NCBI RefSeq assembly: GCF_943193215.1
Contig: NZ_CALPDH010000008.1
Coordinates: 62,001 to 126,000 of the forward strand
DNA from: Acetatifactor aquisgranensis
Lineage (GTDB): Bacteria; Bacillota; Clostridia; Lachnospirales; Lachnospiraceae
DNA length: 64,000 nt
Direction: 5' to 3'
The first letter of the stretch is position 1, and every line of letters starts with the position of its first letter. The position numbers were made by a program, and so were the translations under genes. Shown one piece after another: positions 15,853 through 25,565 of the stretch. Under the pieces are notes generated by a model. That model was not told the origin of the DNA and did no database searches. It saw only the letters and a list, made by a program, of their open reading frames with translations.

Positions 15853-18378
15853 TCACTTCCGCAGATAGGTTATGAACTGGTTTCCGCTCTTCCCGAACCA
15901 TTCTGCAGCCTCGCTGTTCTTCATGGTATATATGCTGCCTGTGGACGGATTCATGATGCCCACCTCTATCTCGTTGAAGCCCACCAGCAGCACGGCTCCC
16001 TCATTTTCCGTCAGCGCCAGCACGGGGATGTCCTGATTCACATAGTACAGCACCGCGTCCAGACCGCAGCCGGCGAGGTCCAGAATCACCGTGTCCGACA
16101 GACTCTCCTGAAGAATCTCAAGGATGGTTTCTCCCCGCTCCAGATAATATTGGGTGTTCTTGTTGATCCCCTCGTAAGACAGCATCGTATTCAGGCATAT
16201 GGTCAGCGCGCCATTCTCCGGCGTGGCCTCCGCCTCCTTGATGGCCATAATCTGGTTCTTCGCCGCCCGGTTCCCCCGCCGCCAGATTAGCTGGCCGCCC
16301 TCGTCCATCACCATCCCGGAGGCCCCATAGGCAAGGTCCACAGCGCGGCTGGGAGAATAAAAGATGCCGCAGACGCCGTAAGCTCCGTACACATAATACC
16401 TCTCCCGCTCTTTCCGCTCCGGCAGGGAAAGTCTCCTGCCTCCCTCGTACATCACTTCCTTGGGGGTCAGAATCATGGCCGACTTGCCCTCCGTGGTTTT
16501 CCGCATCTGAATGGCTATATATTGTTTGTACTTTTCCGTCTCCAGGACCGTCACCACATTCTTCCCGGTTTCCTCCTCCATATTGTTCATCACATGATCC
16601 TGTTCTATCTCCTGATAATAGCCGGGTTCGGTCTCTCTCACCCGATCCAGTGTAATCTGGTTGGCTTCCACGGTGCATTCCGTGACATAAATCCCTGCCT
16701 GTCCATACTCTTTCAGAAGCTCGCCGTCTGAATTGCAGATGCGGATGGTATGCATGGGAAATAGAATCCTGCCGGAATTTTCCTCCGTCACATCTGCCGC
16801 ATGGGCTATGCCGTAGATGATGTCCTCGTCCATGAAACCCAAGGGTCTGATGACCTCCCCGGAGGGCACCGTAATGCTTTTCCTGGTATCGCTGCCCAGA
16901 TTCTGGATGTTCAGCGCATCGCTGTGATAGATATCTTCCCCGGAGGGCCACACGATGATTTTGTGGTTCTCCGATACCTGAAGCCCTTCGTCATGGATGG
17001 TCTCTATGAGAAGCGAATAGGTTTTCTGGACCAGATCAATCCCATATACCTCCCCGTCCAGCACCAGATACAGTTTCTGCTCACGGTTTAAATACAGAAG
17101 CTCTTCCATCTGGGCCGCCAGCACGGAATAGGGCCTGTCATAAGGGATGTAGAGCAGCTCCTCCACCGTGTTCTGCCCGCTGTTGTAGGTGTACAGCTGG
17201 ATGCCCACCTCTCCTTCATGTCTTCCCCGGTTCATATATCCGTAGACGGCAAACTGTACATTGCCGCCCTCGTCCACATTCAGTATCTTGATATCGTGCT
17301 GATCGTACATGGTACGGGCATCCGCGTTCTCCGCGTCATAGAAGCTGAACACCGCTGCCAGCTTATTGGTGGTGATGTTGTAGCAGTAGAGCTGCTTCGC
17401 CGTCTCGAATACCACTACATTTCCGTCTTCGCTTTCGAGCATGTCCACATCCGCATCGGTGATGCCAAGCTCAATCCTGCCATCCACGCACAGCCTCTTC
17501 CGTTCCGGCATCTGGGTCATGGTGCGCTCGTAAGTCAGAAGATAAATCCTGTCCGCGGTATAGCGGAGGCGGAAATATTCCCTTACCCTGTAATAGGTGC
17601 TCTCCCCCTCCTCCGATGTGGCCACCATGTAATCTGTCAGAACAGAGGCTGTCTGCTCAGCAATCTCCGTCAGCCTGTATACGGGCTCTCCTATCTCCAC
17701 CACACCTAAGTCCCCCCATGTAATCTGGCGGAAACTGCTGTAGATATTCACCTTGTGATAAGATTTGTTGTCCTCCAGCCGGGCATTGGACTCCAGATAC
17801 TTGGTCAGTTCCCTGGCCGCCTCCTTATCGTACAGGCGCTCATGAAAATCCCGGCAGAAATCCAGCTTTTCCTCCACATGGAAGCTGTCGCTCCATACGA
17901 CTTTCGTGTAGTAGGAAATCTGCTTTTCTCCGCCCAGAGTGATCAGTATCGTCAAAGAATATTCGGTATCCCGTTCAATCAGATCTTTCAGGGCGATAGT
18001 ACCGCTGATGCGCCCCTCCGTCTCAAAGTAATCCGTAATCTCGGTATCCTCAATCAGCCTGGTGCCGTCCGAGCTCCTCACCTGAATGGAAATACCTGAC
18101 ACCTCCGCGCCGTAGGTATCCACCACAAAGCCGGTATCCCTGCTCTCCCCCAGCACAGTCACAGCGTCCCGCTGAAAGGCTATGTCCACAGCCCCGCCGT
18201 AGCCGTGGAGTTCATTGCATTCCATGCCGTTCATCACCATGGTGACTATGGGGTAGGAGGCAGGCGCCATCTCCATGGTCAGGTTGTCATGCCCTCTGTT
18301 CATAAACTGATTCACTATGAACGTTGCCAGCAGAAAGACCAGGCAGCATACGAAAAGCTTAATGATTGTCTTCTTCAT
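15853..18378 (-). CDS. Large exported membrane-anchored protein with a degenerate C39-like C-terminal domain
   Basis: 841 residues. Signal anchor at about residues 6-24. The long middle (about 150-720) is rich in repeated short beta-strand pairs such as GNVVVFETAKQLYCYNITTN and KLYLVLDGEVYGIDL, suggesting a beta-propeller-like extracytoplasmic domain; I infer this from pattern only. The last 119 residues resemble a C39-type peptidase domain: C728 in LTICLNTMLSYEG, LDAVLYYVNQDIPVLALT, AVLLVGFNE, MNPSTGSIYTM, FITYL. The position where C39 enzymes carry the catalytic His (GHAV) reads EGAV, so proteolysis is doubtful. AAGGAGC precedes the ATG. It overlaps the upstream methyltransferase by 20 nt. 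No established function. Confidence 0.7.
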   Translation of the reverse strand: MKKTIIKLFVCCLVFLLATFIVNQFMNRGHDNLTMEMAPASYPIVTMVMNGMECNELHGYGGAVDIAFQRDAVTVLGESRDTGFVVDTYGAEVSGISIQVRSSDGTRLIEDTEITDYFETEGRISGTIALKDLIERDTEYSLTILITLGGEKQISYYTKVVWSDSFHVEEKLDFCRDFHERLYDKEAARELTKYLESNARLEDNKSYHKVNIYSSFRQITWGDLGVVEIGEPVYRLTEIAEQTASVLTDYMVATSEEGESTYYRVREYFRLRYTADRIYLLTYERTMTQMPERKRLCVDGRIELGITDADVDMLESEDGNVVVFETAKQLYCYNITTNKLAAVFSFYDAENADARTMYDQHDIKILNVDEGGNVQFAVYGYMNRGRHEGEVGIQLYTYNSGQNTVEELLYIPYDRPYSVLAAQMEELLYLNREQKLYLVLDGEVYGIDLVQKTYSLLIETIHDEGLQVSENHKIIVWPSGEDIYHSDALNIQNLGSDTRKSITVPSGEVIRPLGFMDEDIIYGIAHAADVTEENSGRILFPMHTIRICNSDGELLKEYGQAGIYVTECTVEANQITLDRVRETEPGYYQEIEQDHVMNNMEEETGKNVVTVLETEKYKQYIAIQMRKTTEGKSAMILTPKEVMYEGGRRLSLPERKERERYYVYGAYGVCGIFYSPSRAVDLAYGASGMVMDEGGQLIWRRGNRAAKNQIMAIKEAEATPENGALTICLNTMLSYEGINKNTQYYLERGETILEILQESLSDTVILDLAGCGLDAVLYYVNQDIPVLALTENEGAVLLVGFNEIEVGIMNPSTGSIYTMKNSEAAEWFGKSGNQFITYLRK

Positions 18379-19543
18379 ATAACAGCTCCTTCAGGGTGGG
18401 GTCCACGTGCAGGAATTCCATAATGTGCTCCAGCGCTGCGCTCCCTCCGGCACGCGCGCTCCCGGGGCGTATCCTGCCGGACTTCACGGCCCTGATCATC
18501 AGATTCTTCGGCGTGTGTTCCATGTCGATGAACTCCAGAATCTGCGTGTCATAACCCTGCTCCTCCAGCAGGTCCGCCCGCAGGGCGTCCGTAATCAGCG
18601 CAGCCATCCGCTCTCTGATCACGCCGTATCTCAGCACAGGCTCAAGCTCCCGGCACTGCATCTGTCCGTTCAGCTCATGCTGGCAGCATGGTACCGCCAG
18701 GATTACGGATGCCCCCCATTTCACGGCCTTTTCCAGAGCGTAATCCGTGGCCTTGTCGCAGGCATGGAGCGACACCACCATGTCCACTTTTTCCGCATCC
18801 TGGAAAGTGCTGATATCCCCCTGCATGAAAGTCAGTCCGTCGTACCGGAGTTTATGGGCCAGCTCGCCGCAATGGCGGATGACATCCTCTTTTAGGTCCA
18901 GCCCTGTCACCCGGATGTCCCTGCCCTGAAGCCGGTTCAGATAGTAGTACATGCCGAAAGTCAGATAGGACTTCCCGCAGCCGAAATCCACGATACGGAT
19001 GGTACGGTCTGCAGGAAGCTTTTCCAGAATATCCTCTATGAATTCCAGATATCGGTTAATCTGCCGGAATTTGTCGTACTTTGCCTTGACGATGCGCCCC
19101 TGGGGCGTCTGCACCCCGAGGCTGACCAGGAAGTCCACCGGCTCTCCCTCCCGCAGGATATATCGTTTTGAGCGGTCATGGGACATATTCGGAAGCCTGT
19201 TCGTATTATCGTCTGAATTATTTCTTTTTTTCGTCTTTATTGTCACAGTTCCCTTTTTGCCCACAAGGATATTCGCCTCCATCCCGGCGCAGCTTATCTG
19301 GGCCTGCCCGAACAGGCTCTCCATGTATCCGGTCAGGCGCTCTGCCAGCTCCTCTTTCTCCAGATTAGAGTGGAAGACCTGTGTGCCCCTGTAGAGGGTC
19401 TCCTGAAAGCTTACTTTCCCTCTGATCAGCACCGGGCGCAGCTTTACCTTTGCGGCCCGGGTCGCGTCCCTTGTATTGCTCAGTGTAATCTGTATGATAT
19501 TTTGATCCGGCAGCTGCCGGAAGAATTCTCTTAGTTTATCCAT
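18359..19543 (-). CDS. SAM-dependent methyltransferase (Methyltransf_32/METTL25-like)
   Basis: About 394 residues from ATG 19543 (MDKLREFFRQLPD), with AAAGG upstream; an ATG six codons earlier lacks a ribosome site. An N-terminal domain of about 140 residues is followed by a class I methyltransferase fold: KYDKFRQINRYLEFI, motif I IVDFGCGKSYLTFGMYYYL, then GLDLKEDV and MVVSLHACDKATD, and VILAVPCCQHEL. This arrangement matches a conserved bacterial family related to eukaryotic METTL25/RRNAD1; the substrate is not established. The 3' end overlaps the next gene by 20 nt, so they are probably co-translated. Confidence 0.82.
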   Translation of the reverse strand: MDKLREFFRQLPDQNIIQITLSNTRDATRAAKVKLRPVLIRGKVSFQETLYRGTQVFHSNLEKEELAERLTGYMESLFGQAQISCAGMEANILVGKKGTVTIKTKKRNNSDDNTNRLPNMSHDRSKRYILREGEPVDFLVSLGVQTPQGRIVKAKYDKFRQINRYLEFIEDILEKLPADRTIRIVDFGCGKSYLTFGMYYYLNRLQGRDIRVTGLDLKEDVIRHCGELAHKLRYDGLTFMQGDISTFQDAEKVDMVVSLHACDKATDYALEKAVKWGASVILAVPCCQHELNGQMQCRELEPVLRYGVIRERMAALITDALRADLLEEQGYDTQILEFIDMEHTPKNLMIRAVKSGRIRPGSARAGGSAALEHIMEFLHVDPTLKELLYEEDNH

Positions 19544-19617
19544 GCATGGAATGCCTTTCATCCATTTCCCGTTTTACATCTTATGTCTGTTTCCTATTCT
19601 TTTTCAAAACGCCGGGC

Positions 19618-20025
19618 CTACGGCCACGCCAGGAAGCTCCCTCTGCGGCCCCCATGGCGGCGCTTGTATACTTCATTGCACAAAAGGACCTGTACCATGT
19701 CCTCCGCAGGCGCATTTCCTTCCTCATTCTCCAGAATCCTGCACATCGACTTCGCCAATGCCTGCAGGCTGTACCTGTCCGGATATTCGTCATAAATCAT
19801 GCTGCCCTCATAGTCTGTCCTGTCCAGGATTTCCGCTATCCTCCGCTGACAGCGCCTTACCTCTCCCGGATATATCTGCTGTAAATATTCCAAATCCCGT
19901 AATAATCTTTCCTCATTCTCCGCTCCCCGGTAATCGGGGTAGGTCATATAAAAAGGAAGGGGCCCGTTACAGCCCCTTGTCCTGCTTTCCGGAAGCGGCT
20001 GTAACAGTTTCGAGTGAAATTCCAT
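19618..20025 (-). CDS. Hypothetical protein, 135 residues
   Basis: Soluble, no membrane segment, basic C-terminus (YKRRHGGRRGSF). The sequence has a hydrophobic-helical centre (ENEERLLRDLEYLQQIYPGE, YSLQALAKSMCRILENEEG). AGAGGAA precedes the ATG. It lies between atpC and the methyltransferase on the same strand, 111 nt after atpC, and may be read through from the ATPase operon. I do not recognise a family or function. Confidence 0.65.
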   Translation of the reverse strand: MEFHSKLLQPLPESRTRGCNGPLPFYMTYPDYRGAENEERLLRDLEYLQQIYPGEVRRCQRRIAEILDRTDYEGSMIYDEYPDRYSLQALAKSMCRILENEEGNAPAEDMVQVLLCNEVYKRRHGGRRGSFLAWP

Positions 20026-20136
20026 ATGCGTTCCTCTTAAGGCTTTTTTACAGCATATGCGCCTTTTCCTCTAACTGTTACCAGCGGCTGCCTTTCGCGC
20101 CGCCTGCGCTCCGGATTCTTATTATTTTAGGAATGG

Positions 20137-20547
20137 TCAGCCATTCTTCAATACCTGTATCCGCGCGATGGCCCTCTGCAGCGCCGTCTCGGCCCTGGCC
20201 ACATCCGTATCGGCAGTCTTGCCCTGTAAGCGCTGCTCTGCCCGCTCCATAGCGGATTTCGCACGGTTTTCGTCAATCTCGCCGGGCCATTCGATGACTT
20301 CGGCCAGAATCGTCACACCCTCCGGCAGAATCTCCGCGAACCCCGCATGCAGGGCCGCTTTCTTCTCCTCCTCCGTCTCATGGATGTAAAGGATGCCAGG
20401 CTTCACGATCACTGTCATCGGAATATGTCCCGGCAGCACGCCAATCTCTCCCTCTGTCGTGTTGAATTCCACCATATCCGCCCGGTTCTCATAGAAGACC
20501 CTGTCAGGCGTGATGATGCGCAGAAGGAAGCCGCTTTTATCTGCCAT
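20137..20547 (-). CDS. atpC: ATP synthase F1 epsilon subunit
   Basis: 136 residues from ATG 20547 (GGAGG 6 nt before; GTG two codons upstream is an alternative). Rotor-stalk protein that couples gamma to the c-ring and can inhibit ATP hydrolysis. N-terminal beta-sandwich with FLLRIITPDRVFYE and EGEIGVLPGHIPM, then the helical hairpin from about residue 85 (IDENRAKSAMERAEQRL). Last gene of the atp operon. Confidence 0.95.
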   Translation of the reverse strand: MADKSGFLLRIITPDRVFYENRADMVEFNTTEGEIGVLPGHIPMTVIVKPGILYIHETEEEKKAALHAGFAEILPEGVTILAEVIEWPGEIDENRAKSAMERAEQRLQGKTADTDVARAETALQRAIARIQVLKNG

Positions 20548-20562
20548 AGTCACCCTCCATCC

Positions 20563-21954
20563 TTATGATACTCTCGCCAGCACGTCATCGATGCTGCCCG
20601 CGTTCAGGAAATAACTCTCCGGAATATCGTCATGCCTGCCTTCCAGAATCTCCTTGAAGCTGCGGATTGTCTCGTTGATGGGCACATATTTTCCTTCCAT
20701 GCCGGTGAACTGGCCTGCTACGAAGAAAGGCTGGGACAGGAATCTCTGCACCTTACGCGCCCTGGATACTACTAGCTTGTCTTCCTCCGACAATTCGTCC
20801 ATACCAAGGATGGCGATGATATCCTGCAGCTCCTTGTAACGCTGGAGTATCTCCTGTACACCGCGGGCCGTCTGATAATGCTCCTCGCCCACGATTCTGG
20901 GATCCAGGATACGGGAGGTGGACTCCAGCGGATCCACTGCCGGATAGATGCCCAGCTCCACGATGGAACGGGACAATGTGGTGGTCGCATCCAGATGGGC
21001 AAATGTGGTGGCCGGCGCCGGGTCGGTCAGGTCGTCCGCAGGCACATAGACTGCCTGCACGGAAGTAATGGAACCGTTCTTGGTGGAAGTGATCCTCTCC
21101 TGCAGGGCGCCCATCTCCGTCTGCAGCGTAGGCTGGTAACCCACTGCTGAAGGCATACGGCCCAGCAGAGCGGAAACCTCGCTGCCCGCCTGTGTGAAAC
21201 GGAAAATATTGTCGATGAACAGCAGCACGTCCTTGCCGCCCTTGTCACGGAAATACTCCGCCATGGTAAGCCCCGTAAGGCCCACGCGCATTCTGGCTCC
21301 GGGGGGCTCGTTCATCTGCCCGAATACCATGGTGGTCTTGTCGATAACGCCCGACTCCATCATCTCATGGTAAAGGTCATTTCCCTCACGGGTACGCTCG
21401 CCCACACCGGTGAACACGGAATAGCCGCTGTGCTCCGTAGCGATATTACGGATCAGCTCCTGAATCAGAACCGTCTTGCCCACGCCTGCGCCGCCGAACA
21501 GACCGATCTTACCGCCCTTCTGATAAGGGCACAGCAAATCTACGACTTTAATGCCTGTCTCCAGAAGCTCTTTCTCCGTAGCCTGCTCCTCGAACTTCGG
21601 CGCAGGCCTGTGAATGGGCTCATAGGAGACTCCTTCCGGAGCCGGCTTGTTGTCAATGGGCTGGCCCAGGACATTGAAGATACGCCCCAGGGTCTTCTCG
21701 CCCACCGGAACGGATATAGGGGCACCTGTGGCCACCGCGTCCATTCCTCTCACCAGACCGTCCGTGCTTCCCATGGCGATACACCTTACGGTGTCATCGC
21801 CCAGATGCTGGGAAACCTCCACGGTCAGTTCAGCGCCGTCTCTGGTAGGAATGCGAATAGCTTCGTTGATTTCAGGCAGCTTACCCTCATCGAAGCGGAT
21901 GTCCAGCACCGCGCCGATGACCTGGGTAACCTTGCCTCTGTTTTCTCCTGCCAT
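20563..21954 (-). CDS. atpD: ATP synthase F1 beta subunit
   Basis: 463 residues from ATG 21954, with GAGGTAGAA directly upstream; the in-frame extension to 21996 has no ribosome site. Catalytic subunit: Walker A GGAGVGKTVL, GERTREGNDLYHEM with the catalytic Glu region, Walker B VLLFIDNIFRF, the DELSEEDK (DELSEED-type) lever and ALLGRMPSAVGYQPTL. Separated from atpC by 15 nt. Confidence 0.98.
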   Translation of the reverse strand: MAGENRGKVTQVIGAVLDIRFDEGKLPEINEAIRIPTRDGAELTVEVSQHLGDDTVRCIAMGSTDGLVRGMDAVATGAPISVPVGEKTLGRIFNVLGQPIDNKPAPEGVSYEPIHRPAPKFEEQATEKELLETGIKVVDLLCPYQKGGKIGLFGGAGVGKTVLIQELIRNIATEHSGYSVFTGVGERTREGNDLYHEMMESGVIDKTTMVFGQMNEPPGARMRVGLTGLTMAEYFRDKGGKDVLLFIDNIFRFTQAGSEVSALLGRMPSAVGYQPTLQTEMGALQERITSTKNGSITSVQAVYVPADDLTDPAPATTFAHLDATTTLSRSIVELGIYPAVDPLESTSRILDPRIVGEEHYQTARGVQEILQRYKELQDIIAILGMDELSEEDKLVVSRARKVQRFLSQPFFVAGQFTGMEGKYVPINETIRSFKEILEGRHDDIPESYFLNAGSIDDVLARVS

Positions 21955-22021
21955 TTCTACCTCTTTCCCGCCCGCTTGCGCGGGCATAAATCTCATTTCA
22001 TAGTAAATCTTTCATTCACAC

Positions 22022-22897
22022 TTAGCCCAAAGCTTCGGCACCGGCAATGATTTCTGTCAGTTCCTGTGTGATGGAGCCCTGACGGGCCCTGTTGTATTTC
22101 AGCGTCAGATCGCTTATCATTTCCTCAGCATTGCTGGTCGCATTGTCCATGGCCTGCATACGCGCGCCGTTCTCACTGGCCACTGACTCCCGCAGCGCCC
22201 CGTAAATCAGGCTGGTGACGTACTTGGGGATGAGCAGGTCCAGCGCCTCGGTATCCTCTGTCTCAAAGTTCATGATTGCGGAAACCTCGCCCGACGGCTC
22301 GTTCCGGGCCGTTCCCTCTTCCTCGGAGATGTCCACCGGAAGCAGGCGCAGCAGCGTGGGCACATGGCTCACCGTGTTCTTGAAGCCGGTGTAGGCCAGA
22401 TAAATCTCGCCGATTTCACCCGCCGCGTAGGAAGCCAGAAGCTTTGCCGACAGCGCGGCGGCGTCCGCGTACACGGGGCTCTCCACGATGTCGTTGTCGC
22501 ACTCCTTGATTCCGTAGCCATAGCGCGCAAAAGTCTCCCGGCCCTTATTTCCCAGGCAGTAGATGTCCAGCTCCTCTTTCTTCCACTGGGGATGTCTGGT
22601 CACCAGCTTCGTCACATTGGAGTTGTAGCCGCCTGCCAGTCCGCGGTTGGACGTAATTACGACTACCGCTTTCCTCTGGGATTCCCCGGGCGTCAGATAG
22701 GGATGATCTATATGTCCTACGCGCTGCAGGATATTGTTCACCGTGTCGTACATGCAGGTAAAATACCCTTTTGAGCGCTCCGCGCTGGCTCTGGCGCGCT
22801 GCAGTTTCACAGTGGATACCAGCTTCATGGCTTTGGTAATCTGCTGCGTCCCCTGGATACTGCTTTTGCGACGCTTTATATCACGCATTGATGCCAT
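22022..22897 (-). CDS. atpG: ATP synthase F1 gamma subunit
   Basis: 291 residues, central rotor shaft. N-terminal coil (MRDIKRRKSSIQGTQQITKA then MKLVSTVKLQRAR), VITSNRGLAGGYN in the Rossmann-like domain, and the C-terminal coil AMDNATSNAEEMISDLTLKYNRARQG. Complete, sits between atpA and atpD as expected. Confidence 0.97.
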   Translation of the reverse strand: MASMRDIKRRKSSIQGTQQITKAMKLVSTVKLQRARASAERSKGYFTCMYDTVNNILQRVGHIDHPYLTPGESQRKAVVVITSNRGLAGGYNSNVTKLVTRHPQWKKEELDIYCLGNKGRETFARYGYGIKECDNDIVESPVYADAAALSAKLLASYAAGEIGEIYLAYTGFKNTVSHVPTLLRLLPVDISEEEGTARNEPSGEVSAIMNFETEDTEALDLLIPKYVTSLIYGALRESVASENGARMQAMDNATSNAEEMISDLTLKYNRARQGSITQELTEIIAGAEALG

Positions 22898-22913
22898 AAT
22901 CTATATCCTCTTT

Positions 22914-24419
22914 CTACTTAAACTGCGCCTTAAACTCCTCAATCGCTTTCTTCAGGGTGGCTTCCGTCTCATCGGATATCACCTTTTCGGATGCAATGTT
23001 TCCGGGAACTTCAGGATACTTGGTGTCCAAAAATTCAAAGAATTCCTTCTCGAATCTGGTGATGTCTTCCGTGGGCACATCCAGCAGGTACCTGCGGGTC
23101 GCCGCATAGATGATGATGACCTGGTACTGGACAGGCATGGGATCGTACTGGGGCTGCTTGAGCACCTCTCTGATGCGCTCGCCCTGTGCCAGAGTCTCCT
23201 TGGTATTGTCATCCAGCTCGGAGCCGAACTGGGCAAAGCTTGCCAGCTCTCTGTACTGGGCCAGCTCCGTACGGATGGGCGCCGCGATTTTCTTCATGGC
23301 CTTGATCTGGGCAGCGCCGCCTACACGGGATACGGAAAGGCCCGCATTGATGGCAGGGCGGAAGCCCGAGTTGAACATCTCCGTCTCCAGATAAATCTGG
23401 CCGTCGGTAATGGAGATGACATTGGTAGGAATGTATGCGGACACGTCTCCTGCCTGGGTCTCGATGATGGGCAGCGCCGTAAGGGATCCTCCGCCGTACT
23501 CCTCATTCATCCTGGCCGCGCGCTCCAGCAGTCTGGAATGCAGATAGAATACGTCGCCGGGATAAGCCTCACGCCCGGGCGGACGACGGAGCAGCAAGGA
23601 GAGTGTACGGTATGCCGTCGCATGCTTGCTCAGGTCATCGTACACCACCAGAACATCCCCTCCGTTCTCCATCCACTCCTCGCCGATAGCACAGCCTGAG
23701 TAGGGAGCGATGTACTGCAGGGGCGCAAGGTCACTGGCCGTGGACACTACCACAGTCGTGTATGCCATTGCCCCGTATTCTTCCAGGGTCTTCACAATAT
23801 TGGCAATCGTGGAAGCCTTCTGGCCGATTGCAACATAGATACATTTTACGTTCTGGCCTTTCTGGTTGATGATGGTATCAATCGCGATGGCCGTCTTACC
23901 TGTCTGACGGTCACCGATAATCAGCTCGCGCTGGCCTCTTCCGATAGGAATCATGGCGTCGATTGCCTTGATACCTGTCTGGAGAGGGGTATCTACGCTC
24001 TTTCTTGTGATGACGCCGCTGGCCACACGCTCAATCTTACGATATTTATTCGTCTGAACGGGTCCCTTGCCGTCAATGGGCTGTCCCAGCGCATTGACCA
24101 CGCGCCCCACCAGCGCATCCCCTACCGGAACTTCAACCACGCGTCCGGTCGTCTTGACAGTGTCGCCTTCATTAATGTTCTTCGCACTGCCCAAAAGCAC
24201 TACGCCCACGTTATCTTCTTCCAGATTCAGCACCATGCCGTAGACTTCTCCGGGAAATTCCAGCAGTTCACCCTGCATGGCGTTTTCCAGTCCATGGACA
24301 CGGGCGATGCCGTCCGCCACCTGGATGACCGTACCTACATCGGACACATCCAGCGTAGAGGCATACCTCTTAATCTGATCCTTGATAACTGAACTTATTT
24401 CTTCCGGTCTTAAATTCAT
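22914..24419 (-). CDS. atpA: ATP synthase F1 alpha subunit
   Basis: 501 residues. Non-catalytic nucleotide-binding subunit. N-terminal MNLRPEEISSVIKDQIKRY, Walker A GDRQTGKTAI, VYDDLSKHATAYR, LLLRRPPGREAYPGDVFYLH, and VISITDGQIYLETEMFN. Preceded by AGAAAGG; 28 nt after atpH. Confidence 0.98.
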   Translation of the reverse strand: MNLRPEEISSVIKDQIKRYASTLDVSDVGTVIQVADGIARVHGLENAMQGELLEFPGEVYGMVLNLEEDNVGVVLLGSAKNINEGDTVKTTGRVVEVPVGDALVGRVVNALGQPIDGKGPVQTNKYRKIERVASGVITRKSVDTPLQTGIKAIDAMIPIGRGQRELIIGDRQTGKTAIAIDTIINQKGQNVKCIYVAIGQKASTIANIVKTLEEYGAMAYTTVVVSTASDLAPLQYIAPYSGCAIGEEWMENGGDVLVVYDDLSKHATAYRTLSLLLRRPPGREAYPGDVFYLHSRLLERAARMNEEYGGGSLTALPIIETQAGDVSAYIPTNVISITDGQIYLETEMFNSGFRPAINAGLSVSRVGGAAQIKAMKKIAAPIRTELAQYRELASFAQFGSELDDNTKETLAQGERIREVLKQPQYDPMPVQYQVIIIYAATRRYLLDVPTEDITRFEKEFFEFLDTKYPEVPGNIASEKVISDETEATLKKAIEEFKAQFK

Positions 24420-24447
24420 GGATCTGTCGCACCTTTCTTCCAGCCGG

Positions 24448-24996
24448 TCATCCCAACTGAATTTGTAATAATTGTTTTTTCAAACCATCCAACTTCGTGC
24501 GGACACTGCTGTCCACCACTCTGTCATTGATACGGATAATCATTCCGCCAATGATAGAGGCATCCACCTCATAATGCATCTCCATCTTCTCATAGCCGCT
24601 GGTCTCCAGGAGCTTTTCTTTCACCGCGTCCCTCTGGCCCGCGTCCAGCTCTACGGCAGTGGTCACATAGGCCATGCCGATCCTCTGCTCCTCTTTCACC
24701 CTGTTGACGAAATAGGTAAAGATGGCCCCCAGCTCCCGGTAGCGTTCCTTGGAGACCACCACCTCCAAAAGGCCTGTCAGCTCGTCGCTGATCCGCCCCT
24801 TGAAGACGCTCTCCACCACCTGGAGCTTCTCCTGTTTCGGAACTCCGGGATGCCCCATCAGCTCGTCGAACTCAGGATTAGATGCCAGTATCTCTTCCAC
24901 ACAGCGGATTTCCTCCATCAGTTCTGAAGTCTTGCCCGCCTCCACGGCTACTTCGTACAAGGCTTCACCGTATGTCTTGGATACTAATTTAGCCAT
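24448..24996 (-). CDS. atpH: ATP synthase delta subunit (F1 OSCP-type)
   Basis: 182 residues, full length. Forms the peripheral-stalk cap. N-terminal six-helix domain (YGEALYEVAVEAGKTSELME, MGHPGVPKQEKLQVV) and C-terminal part with VTTAVELDAGQRDAVKEKL and the conserved GGMIIRINDRVVDSSVRTKL. Overlaps the atpF 3' end by 13 nt. Confidence 0.95.
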   Translation of the reverse strand: MAKLVSKTYGEALYEVAVEAGKTSELMEEIRCVEEILASNPEFDELMGHPGVPKQEKLQVVESVFKGRISDELTGLLEVVVSKERYRELGAIFTYFVNRVKEEQRIGMAYVTTAVELDAGQRDAVKEKLLETSGYEKMEMHYEVDASIIGGMIIRINDRVVDSSVRTKLDGLKKQLLQIQLG

Positions 24997-25526
24997 GTCT
25001 TATCACCCATTTCCTTCAAGGTCTCGTCTATCAGCTGATTCTGCATGGCGGTATCCACGGATGCCGACACAATCTTGCCTGCCATCAGGGACGCGATTAC
25101 GATGATCTCCCGCTTCACGTCATCGGACATCTTCTGCTTTTCAAGTTCCGCTTCCACCCGGGCCCTGTCCAGGATACGGGCCGCCTCTTCCTTCGCCTCG
25201 GCCACAATCGCGTTCTCATTGGCCAGCGCCCTCTTGCGCGCCTCGCTTAAGATGCCCTCGGCTTCCTTATCGATTTCCTTCAGCTTCGTCTCATATTCCT
25301 GCTTCAGGCTCTGCGCGTTCTCCAGGGAAGTCTTTGCGGTATCCAGCTCGTTCTGAATCTTCTCCTTACGGCTGTTCAGCATCTTCCGCGCAGGGTTGAA
25401 CAGGAAATAGCTCAAAATCAGGAACAGGAAAAAGATGGCAATAATCATCAGACTGGAATCAGCCAACAGCTGCCAGTCCAGATCGAACAATCTCGACATG
25501 GACTCACCCTCTGTTAAAAGTATCAT
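24984..25526 (-). CDS. atpF: ATP synthase F0 b subunit
   Basis: 180 residues from ATG 25526, chosen because AAGGAGG lies 5 nt upstream; an internal ATG at 25499 is possible. One membrane helix (about residues 25-46, SLMIIAIFFLFLILSYFLF) followed by a long charged coiled coil (from KMLNSRKEKIQNELDTAK) that forms the stator dimer. Overlaps atpH. The 129-nt gap to atpE holds two hairpins. Confidence 0.95.
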   Translation of the reverse strand: MILLTEGESMSRLFDLDWQLLADSSLMIIAIFFLFLILSYFLFNPARKMLNSRKEKIQNELDTAKTSLENAQSLKQEYETKLKEIDKEAEGILSEARKRALANENAIVAEAKEEAARILDRARVEAELEKQKMSDDVKREIIVIASLMAGKIVSASVDTAMQNQLIDETLKEMGDKTWLN

Positions 25527-25565
25527 TTTTGCCTCCTTTCTGCCTCTTTATTTATGATATTTCCG

